NCBI GenBank assembly: GCA_020635255.1
Contig: JACKAC010000002.1
Coordinates: forward strand, 434,001-498,000
From: Ignavibacteriales bacterium
GTDB taxonomy: Bacteria; Bacteroidota; Ignavibacteria; Tepidaquicellales; Tepidaquicellaceae
Direction of reading: 5' to 3'
DNA: 64,000 nt
Of this stretch, positions 59,501 to 64,000 are shown one piece after another. The position numbers were made by a program, and so were the translations under genes. The notes beneath the pieces were generated by a model. It ran no database searches and had not been told where the DNA came from. It worked only from the letters and a program-made list of their open reading frames with translations. Position 1 is the stretch's first letter, and the number at the start of each line of letters is the position of its first letter.

Positions 59501-60231
59501 AAGTAAGATATCCATTTTTTTGCAGATGGATCTTTGCTGTATTTTACAAATAGCCAGTCTTTTATTTTTTGTAATATAAGTCTCAGATTCTCCAGCTCGG
59601 GAGCTTCGGGAATCAGGTTATCCTGCTTGAGTTTGTTCAGTAAATTTTCGGTTCTTTGCTTTACGTCGTCGGGTATTGTAAAATTTTCCGGTGCGAATTT
59701 GTCTCCCTCGTAAAACCATCTGTAATTCTTTTCCATCTCTACGATTGCCTGCGCGAATGTTGCGGTGTTTTTCTCCTCATCTTTCGCGAAATCCAGTTCA
59801 CCAAACCCCGCGGATTTAACCTCGTTCACAAACGATTGCAATTCATCCCAATCATAGGAATCCGGATCTTTATCTTTATATTTTCTGGTTATCTCTTTCT
59901 GTACAAAATCTTTCTTAAATGCCAGGACGTCGTATTCGTACTTAGTTTCGTAGAGCAGTTTGTCCAGGTGAGCGTCTATCTGGAAAAGCTCGCCCAAAAA
60001 CCCCGAAAGGAAAGTAGCAGACTCTATGAGAATCCTGGAAACATCGGGATTTGCGTATCCTTCACCTCGCGCATCCGCATATTTTTTAAATTCCAGAAAT
60101 TTTTCATTGTCCTGTTCTTTAAAGTAGGAGTGAAAGGAATCATTGAGGTCCTTTAGCCGGGCAGTATCGTAGAGGTCGGCATAAGTAAAACCGAATTTAG
60201 GATTTAAGAAATCTTCTGAATTTCCCGTCAT
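56515..60231 (-). CDS. Nfn-like flavoprotein fusion (GltD-like plus PyrK-like)
   Basis: A 1238-residue oxidoreductase. Residues 1-290 are helical and unknown. A GltD-type Fe-S region follows (YCMYCHEREKDSC, then NPMCPGTGHRICNFCMKGCIF). Next is the GltD/NfnB-like FAD/NAD(P) core with NVLVTGLGPAGYTLSHYLL and VIGGGLTAIDCSTELL near 610. The last 300 residues resemble PyrK/NfnA: RPGQFFKLQNYE, FLSGPGGSP, and a [2Fe-2S] end with CMMKGVCADCMQ and YSCAEQFQDLDC. In other bacteria these are two proteins (NfnA and NfnB), which bifurcate electrons between NADPH, NADH and ferredoxin. Here they are fused in reverse order, B before A. Confidence 0.75.
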   Translation of the reverse strand: MTGNSEDFLNPKFGFTYADLYDTARLKDLNDSFHSYFKEQDNEKFLEFKKYADARGEGYANPDVSRILIESATFLSGFLGELFQIDAHLDKLLYETKYEYDVLAFKKDFVQKEITRKYKDKDPDSYDWDELQSFVNEVKSAGFGELDFAKDEEKNTATFAQAIVEMEKNYRWFYEGDKFAPENFTIPDDVKQRTENLLNKLKQDNLIPEAPELENLRLILQKIKDWLFVKYSKDPSAKKWISYFDPKKTDYDHLVEYITPDESLPNLMDNHEDHFRQRDGFKLNDFPRTERQLLNQVDYCMYCHEREKDSCSKGLTDRMGALQKNPLGNTLHGCPLEEKISEVHVLRREGYPLAAFSLILIDNPMCPGTGHRICNFCMKGCIFQKQEPVNIPLIESSILREVLALPYGFELYHLLTKWNPLNVKSPFEKSYNGKNVLVTGLGPAGYTLSHYLLNEGFGVVAVEGLKVEPIFEEYTLNDKSRSVPKPVKFFFDEIHRPLDTRVLQGFGGVSEYGITVRWDKNFLSVIYLSLCRRKNFKYYDGIDFGSSMTIADAWEFGFHHVALAAGAAKPTIINVKNNLIKGVRKSSDFLMQLQLTGAQKENNFASLQVQLPAIVIGGGLTAIDCSTELLAYYPVQVEKILARYEKISSEKDERYFWKQYSESEKEIIKTFIEHAKIVREEKAKAEAEGRHPDLTSLVREWGGVKLIYRKRLNDAPSYRENHEEIIEALEQGVQFAELLSPSEFVKNDNGAVESVVFEKQEAVFNEEKNRYSFKGTGESITIPAKTVIVAAGTSANMIYDDEHPGTFELDEWKSYYKPFTAEIINGKVELKPAEDKSEAFFTSYNNEGKLVSFFGDSHPHYYGTVVTAMASASHGAPHIKALFKNELEELDNSPEAVKQRAEIHDYFSTMLDSNLRVTVKSVKKLNDKYTELVINAPLMSDKFRPGQFFKLQNYECTAGKLNGSLLTSGNLALFGCGADPANGTITLIVDDHGVSSHIASSLKEGDRVFLSGPGGSPLDIPKGKTVLLAGEDFGNPALIPVLKELKENGNKTLLFAYYRDSSDAIKVEELEELADQIVWCYSEGGEVLRGRNEDLTCNADIGECMKNYVTGNLGGRKKIEFNDVSSIIVIGSPDFLDEVRNAKKELKDYFGEVASLGSVNSPMQCMMKGVCADCMQRLVDPETGEEKFVYSCAEQFQDLDCIDIENLKERLTQNSAMDKVNLEYFRLISDGKTLQPVK

Positions 60232-60300
60232 GTGAGATGGATTTTATTACCGATAATATGTGAAATATAAGGGTTTTAAAATTAAAATTTGCGGTATTCA

Positions 60301-60329
60301 AAAATAAAAAGCCCGCTGATAGCGGGCTG
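60301..60329 (-). terminator. Terminator of the sigma-factor operon
   Basis: AGCCCGCT/AGCGGGCT with loop GAT (60311-60329). Read on the minus strand it is followed by TTTTATTTTT, so it ends transcripts from the gene at 60359-60781. Confidence 0.85.
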
Positions 60330-60358
60330 TATAAGGAATAAAATTTAAAAAACCTGAT

Positions 60359-60781
60359 TTATCTTTTCTTGAAAATAAATTTATCCGAAGCGGTAAATAC
60401 CGCTATGATGAGAAGCAGTGTCAGAACGAATAAGATAGTCTGTACGTCGAATGTGACACCGATTGCAGACTGTATATCATAGAGGATCTTATTAATAGTA
60501 ATTGTGAAATCCTCGATCATGGAGGTCTCTGCAGTTGTATCGGGTGTGGATCTGGCAAAGAAAAATCCAAATGCAATTGTCAATCCTATCATGACAAGCG
60601 CTATGCTTCCCATTAGCTTGAATGTCACTTTTTCAGTCTTCTTGTCTTCCTGCGCAAATTGTATCTCCTGTGATACTTTATGCATCAGGTTGTTCGAGAA
60701 ATACTCTGAAGGTCTACCCTTTAGAGCATTCTTTAGCTTTTCATCGAAATAGAGGTCCATATTTTTCTTGCCTTCCGACAT
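60359..60781 (-). CDS. Small membrane protein after an ECF sigma factor (possible anti-sigma)
   Basis: A 140-residue protein: soluble N-terminus (MDLYFDEKLKNALKGRPSEYFSNNLMHKVSQEIQFAQE), then two membrane helices (KLMGSIALVMIGLTIAFGFFF; TILFVLTLLLIIAVFT). It follows the ECF sigma gene by 35 bases and both run on the minus strand, and membrane partners of ECF factors are often anti-sigmas. The N-terminal region does not show the usual zinc anti-sigma motif (H-x3-C-x2-C), so the role is only inferred from position. Confidence 0.6.
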   Translation of the reverse strand: MSEGKKNMDLYFDEKLKNALKGRPSEYFSNNLMHKVSQEIQFAQEDKKTEKVTFKLMGSIALVMIGLTIAFGFFFARSTPDTTAETSMIEDFTITINKILYDIQSAIGVTFDVQTILFVLTLLLIIAVFTASDKFIFKKR

Positions 60782-60816
60782 TATTTAAATATAAGTTAAT
60801 TATAAATAAAAATAAA

Positions 60817-61470
60817 CTAATCAATGTATTGTAAAATTTCATCTTCCGTATATCTCCTGAGTATAAGCTCCTTTATCTTTTCCTTTGCCCTGAATATCCT
60901 ATTCTTTACGGTTCCGAGCGGCAGACTTAGAATGTCGCAGATCTCCTTATGTGAAAGTTCGTTTATGTAGAACATGTTTAGTATCACCGAATACTGCTCC
61001 GGGATATTCTCTATATAATCATTAATGATTCCTTGGATTTCGCTCGCTGAGATCACCTTATCCGTATTTGCATCGACTGACTCCGGGAGAACGTTCCTGT
61101 CTATCTCGGATTGTCTGAATGCGGGTGTCAGCTCATCCCCGTCTTTAAAATTTGAATCGTTTACGTCTATCGAGATCATGCTAAAAGATACTTTTCTCTT
61201 CTTCTTATAATGATCGAGCGCCGTGTTATACACGATCGTGTAGAAATAAGTCGAGAGCTTTGATTTACCCTGGAATTGATTGTGGATCAAAGCTCTGTAA
61301 AATTTAATGAACGCGTCCTGGAGGGAATCTTCCGCTTCGTCGGGATTTTTAAGGATCTTGAGCGTTAACGAATATCCCTTATCCTTAAACTCCTCGATGA
61401 AATCCCTGAAAGCGGCTTCATCTCCCCTGACCAGTTTATTTATTATTTCTGTCTCCGATTGCATTGGCAC
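60817..61470 (-). CDS. ECF-type RNA polymerase sigma-70 factor
   Basis: A 217-residue ECF sigma factor. Region 2 has EEFKDKGYSLTLKILKNPDEAEDSLQDAFIKFYRAL near residue 25-60; region 4 ends ISLPLGTVKNRIFRAKEKIKELIL-like (IPEQYSVILNMFYINELSHKEICDILSLPLGTVKNRIF). A polar linker of about 50 residues lies between them. Together with the membrane protein downstream and DUF4097/DUF6249 genes upstream it forms a minus-strand operon. Confidence 0.87.
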   Translation of the reverse strand: MPMQSETEIINKLVRGDEAAFRDFIEEFKDKGYSLTLKILKNPDEAEDSLQDAFIKFYRALIHNQFQGKSKLSTYFYTIVYNTALDHYKKKRKVSFSMISIDVNDSNFKDGDELTPAFRQSEIDRNVLPESVDANTDKVISASEIQGIINDYIENIPEQYSVILNMFYINELSHKEICDILSLPLGTVKNRIFRAKEKIKELILRRYTEDEILQYID

Positions 61471-61493
61471 GCGCCTGCGCTGTCCGATTTACT

Positions 61494-62468
61494 TTATAAT
61501 GTTTTAACGCTGTCCGTCTTCACGCTGTCACGCGGCATACTCTGTATCGAATCCATTCCTTTTAAGTACTCCTCCTCTGCCTTTTTAAACTCCTCTTCTG
61601 CCTTTTCCATCTCTGACTTAGCCTTCTCATAGTTCTCTTTCATCAGCATATATACTTCTTCTTTCGATTTATCTCCTGCCGAGCTGGTAAGCTTGTTCTC
61701 TATCCTGCCGAGTGTTATCCTTCCATTGATCGTTTCGAGCCTTATGTCTGCGGCTCCGTCACCGAGATTCCCCGAAAGATGATCCTTCTCCTTATAGGAA
61801 TTAGTAAACTCCAGCTCGTCTGTCACCACCTTCCCATTGGATACGTCCGCGTATATCTTCGCGTTCAGGTCTTCCGGGCATTTCAGTGTTATCTTGCCGT
61901 TTATAGTCGAGAATGTTATTCCTTTCGTCGAGTATATTTCACAGCTTGTGTTTCCGTTTATAAGCTCCGTCGTGATGGCGCCGGAGATATTATCCAGATT
62001 TATATTACCGTTCACCAGGTCTATATTAACGTCACCCTCTATGTCTCTTGCCTCGACGTTTCCGCTGACATTATTTATATTCACCTCAAACCTCGCCGGC
62101 ACATATACTATGTAATCCACCGACCTTTTATTCCCGAATGAAATAGTGAAGCCATCCTTGACGTCGTGCATGTCTGTCTGCACTATTATTTCGTTCCCGC
62201 TTTCGTCGATGTTTATGCTTATATCTTTGATCGGTTTATCAAGGTCTCTTCTTCTTACGCGGGTCGTCATCTTTGCTATTATTCTTATTTTATCTTCCTC
62301 GGTTTTGAACACCTTTACCTCGCCATTGACGTTCTCTATCCTGATCTTCGATTTACCTTCTGCCGATGGGCTGAATTCCTGCGTCTCGGATTTTTCAAAG
62401 CGGGATCCGCACCCTGTAAGCGCGGCTCCTGCTATCAATATTGTTAGTATAAATATTACCCGTTTCAT
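61494..62468 (-). CDS. DUF4097 lipoprotein
   Basis: A 324-residue lipoprotein (lipobox LTGC, Cys20). Residues 40-270 form a right-handed beta-helix of DUF4097 type, with repeated N-G steps (IENVNGEVKVF, NNVSGNVEARDIEGDVNIDLVNGNINLDNISG). The end (MKENYEKAKSEMEKAEEEFKKAEEEYLKGM) is a coiled coil. DUF4097 proteins are commonly next to ECF sigma genes and are thought to sense the envelope. It lies 23 bases upstream of the sigma gene. Confidence 0.85.
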   Translation of the reverse strand: MKRVIFILTILIAGAALTGCGSRFEKSETQEFSPSAEGKSKIRIENVNGEVKVFKTEEDKIRIIAKMTTRVRRRDLDKPIKDISINIDESGNEIIVQTDMHDVKDGFTISFGNKRSVDYIVYVPARFEVNINNVSGNVEARDIEGDVNIDLVNGNINLDNISGAITTELINGNTSCEIYSTKGITFSTINGKITLKCPEDLNAKIYADVSNGKVVTDELEFTNSYKEKDHLSGNLGDGAADIRLETINGRITLGRIENKLTSSAGDKSKEEVYMLMKENYEKAKSEMEKAEEEFKKAEEEYLKGMDSIQSMPRDSVKTDSVKTL

Positions 62469-62481
62469 CTCTCTTCCTCTT

Positions 62482-62877
62482 TTAATTGGTTTCCGAAATT
62501 TTCTGGGCTTCCTTTTTCAGCTTCGACGATACTATAGAATAGTACAGTAAGAACCCTAAGCCGGCAAATGTTATCGTTATTCCAAAGCCCAGACCTTCAT
62601 CGAAGTCATACTGGTAATAAATAATGTTCGAGATGAATATACCCAGACCGACGAACAGGAATAAGATACCCCATTTCAATGCCGAATACGGATTTCTCGG
62701 CTTTTTCTCGGATTCTATGTAGAATGCCTTCATATCCTGAGCCGTAAGCCCTTTCTCCATCATGCGCATTCTTTCTTTATGCTTCATGTAGATGTAGTAG
62801 AATATGATCAGTCCCGGGATACCAAATGTGAAGATTATGGCAATTACTGGGATCATTCCTTCTATTAGATCATGCAT
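62482..62877 (-). CDS. DUF6249-type membrane protein
   Basis: A 131-residue membrane protein with three helices (IPVIAIIFTFGIPGLIIFYYIYM; LKWGILFLFVGLGIFISNII; FGITITFAGLGFLLYYSIV). The segment KHKERMRMMEKGL after helix 1 is typical of the DUF6249 group, found with ECF sigma/DUF4097 operons. First gene of the minus-strand operon; 13 bases before the DUF4097 gene. Function unknown. Confidence 0.8.
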   Translation of the reverse strand: MHDLIEGMIPVIAIIFTFGIPGLIIFYYIYMKHKERMRMMEKGLTAQDMKAFYIESEKKPRNPYSALKWGILFLFVGLGIFISNIIYYQYDFDEGLGFGITITFAGLGFLLYYSIVSSKLKKEAQKISETN

Positions 62878-63101
62878 TTTGTGATCTCCTATATTATTTA
62901 GTTATTTTTTTGTTTTATCAGTATAATAAATAGCAAAATTATAAATGTTGAAGCGACAATTATGAATTTTTCCATTCATTCCGATTATTTACTCGTTATG
63001 ACTTAAATAGCCGGAAAAGGTTTCAATTCTCTTGTTGCCTCTTTTTCCTGTAAAAAGAAATATAAATAGATTATTTTTAAAATAACTTATTTATTGTAAA
63101 T

Positions 63102-63380
63102 TTGCGAAGTTTATTTGTAAAAAGACATATAGAGTTCCTTAGGTGTCCACAATGCCATACCCTTGCTACTTTAAAAAAGTCGCGATCCGAAAACACATTC
63201 GAAAAGTTACTTAAGAGATTTAAATTCAGATACTATTTTTGCTCCAACTGTGGATACAGGAAAAGGTATTTTGGCTACAAACTGTCTAAGAACGGTCTTA
63301 AAGTAATTGTATTATATATAGTAACCGTAATTTTTACTGCCTATCTTGTGAGCTTTTTATTAAATAGATTTTTTAAATGA
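63102..63380 (+). CDS. Small zinc-ribbon membrane protein
   Basis: A 92-residue protein: zinc-ribbon cysteines CPQC near 15-18 and CSNC near 47-50 with basic residues between, then one membrane helix (VIVLYIVTVIFTAYLVSFLL). Start TTG, as no other start codon is in frame near by. It overlaps the UpxY gene by ATGA, so translation is coupled. The role in the polysaccharide locus is not known. Confidence 0.65.
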   Translation: MRSLFVKRHIEFLRCPQCHTLATLKKSRSENTFEKLLKRFKFRYYFCSNCGYRKRYFGYKLSKNGLKVIVLYIVTVIFTAYLVSFLLNRFFK

Positions 63381-63901
63381 CGGAGAGTAGTGAACGTAAC
63401 TGGTATGTGGTCCAGACACGGCCGAGATACGAAAAAAAAGTTTATGAGCAGATCCTGGCAAAGGAAATTGAAACATTCCTGCCGTTAATAATTACAATAA
63501 GGAAGTGGTCCGATCGTAAAAAAAAGATTACCATTCCAATGTTTAGTGGTTACGTCTTTGTTCATGCCAATGAGGCGGAAAGAAAACGGGCGATTGCCGA
63601 TACCATTGGAGCATTGAGATATATCTTTTATATGAAAAGACCGGCTGTAGTTTCCGAAAAGGAGATTAATAACATTAAACTTTCACTTCAGGCTCCGGAG
63701 CGCTTTAAGATCGAAAATTCGAATGTAAAGAAGGGGGATCTGGTAAAGATCACCGGAGGCGTCTTCAGCGGTATGGAGGGTATCGTTACCGAGTTGAGAG
63801 GAAATTACAAGCTCACTATTAATATTTATGAACTCTCGATGTCTCTGAATGTTGTGCTTAGCCCCGGGGAAGTCAAGCTTCTTGAAAAGATTTATGAATA
63901 A
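63377..63901 (+). CDS. UpxY/NusG-like transcription antiterminator
   Basis: A 174-residue NusG paralogue of the UpxY/RfaH type. The NGN domain begins NWYVVQTRPRYEKKVYEQI and has the basic segment RKWSDRKKKITIPMFSGYVFVH, then the KOW motif VKKGDLVKITGGVFSGMEGIV near 121. UpxY proteins are encoded at the start of capsule and exopolysaccharide operons in Bacteroidota and let the polymerase read through them, so this gene marks the 5' end of a large sugar locus, most of which lies beyond the window. Confidence 0.85.
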   Translation: MTESSERNWYVVQTRPRYEKKVYEQILAKEIETFLPLIITIRKWSDRKKKITIPMFSGYVFVHANEAERKRAIADTIGALRYIFYMKRPAVVSEKEINNIKLSLQAPERFKIENSNVKKGDLVKITGGVFSGMEGIVTELRGNYKLTINIYELSMSLNVVLSPGEVKLLEKIYE

Positions 63902-63911
63902 AATCATTTAA

Positions 63912-64000
63912 ATGTCAGAACTAAAAGAAAAAATCAAAAACAATAAATTCAAAGTCGGTATAATCGGCATGGGATATGTCGGTCTGCCCCTAGCGCTTGA
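63912..64000 (+). CDS. Nucleotide-sugar dehydrogenase, N-terminus (partial)
   Basis: The first 29 codons of a gene cut by the window's edge. After MSELKEKIKNNKF the Rossmann start KVGIIGMGYVGLPLAL is diagnostic of UDP-glucose/UDP-ManNAc dehydrogenases (WecC/Ugd family), which make uronic acids for surface sugars. It starts 10 bases after the UpxY-type gene. Which sugar is used cannot be told. Confidence 0.85.
   Translation, partial: MSELKEKIKNNKFKVGIIGMGYVGLPLAL

Overview
The window looks like a piece of an Ignavibacteria-type chromosome (Bacteroidota/Chlorobiota side of the tree). The reasons are: two secreted proteins ending in the NPFNPST-type C-terminal sorting domain of the type IX secretion system; a GWxTD-type protein; DUF2851, DUF4920, DUF6249 and DUF1572 family members; few clear Shine-Dalgarno sequences and many TTG starts; and three promoters of the Bacteroidota form TTG-N20-TAATTTTG. 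Most of the window is ordinary housekeeping chromosome. The assignment is by inference from protein families; no rRNA is present to confirm it.

Layout. 1-1.6 kb: end of a GlmU-type uridylyltransferase and a GlmM/phosphomannomutase (nucleotide-sugar supply). 1.6-4.0 kb: a T9SS cargo protein and a crotonase-fold enzyme. 4.0-10.2 kb (minus strand): a tightly packed eight-gene run with Ppx/GppA, a GT9 glycosyltransferase, a small membrane protein, a deoxynucleoside kinase, FolK, FolB, SucD with a histone-H1-like lysine tail, and a lipoprotein. 10.3-18.5 kb: glutamate dehydrogenase, a BamD-like lipoprotein, a thioesterase and cytochrome c maturation genes ccmA-ccmB-(lipoprotein)-ccmC-ccmD-ccmF, including a 46-residue ccmD. 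18.6-31.9 kb: a candidate small RNA, an Omp85/BamA-like protein, DUF2851, a TPR lipoprotein, DUF58, a GWxTD protein, RimO, an ECF sigma factor, MutS, an orphan and an HtrA-TPR protein.

32.1-36.8 kb: a distinctive cluster of a coiled-coil protein, an SPFH/SHOCT protein and three zinc-ribbon proteins that share a P-x-[WFY] repeat domain. It resembles the SPFH plus zinc-ribbon envelope-stress modules (YdjG/YdjI type) of other bacteria, but no PspA is visible. A GxxExxY gene bounded by a 19-bp inverted repeat sits inside it. 36.9-43.4 kb is the accessory part: a decayed CHASE3 sensor, a large lipoprotein with a helical toxin-like N-terminus plus a barrel protein, about 1 kb of unexplained structured non-coding DNA with REP-like hairpins and 35-bp direct repeats, and an AT-rich pair (divergent CDP-alcohol phosphatidyltransferase plus a six-TM protein ending in a sorting-domain-like fold).

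43.4-64 kb: a DinB-like protein, a second T9SS cargo, the B12-dependent ribonucleotide reductase with a duplicated 3' end, two tandem paralogues, recA-recX, tRNA-Pro(TGG) with a partial duplicate, pyrD, a rhomboid protease, a 1238-residue Nfn-like flavoprotein fusion, an ECF sigma/DUF4097/DUF6249 operon, and the start of a polysaccharide locus (zinc-ribbon membrane protein, UpxY/NusG-like antiterminator, nucleotide-sugar dehydrogenase). The best leads for something undescribed are the zinc-ribbon/SPFH cluster, the SucD-H1 tail fusion, the fused Nfn-like enzyme, the AT-rich lipid-enzyme pair and the two hairpin-interrupted 3'-end duplications (nrdJ and tRNA-Pro).
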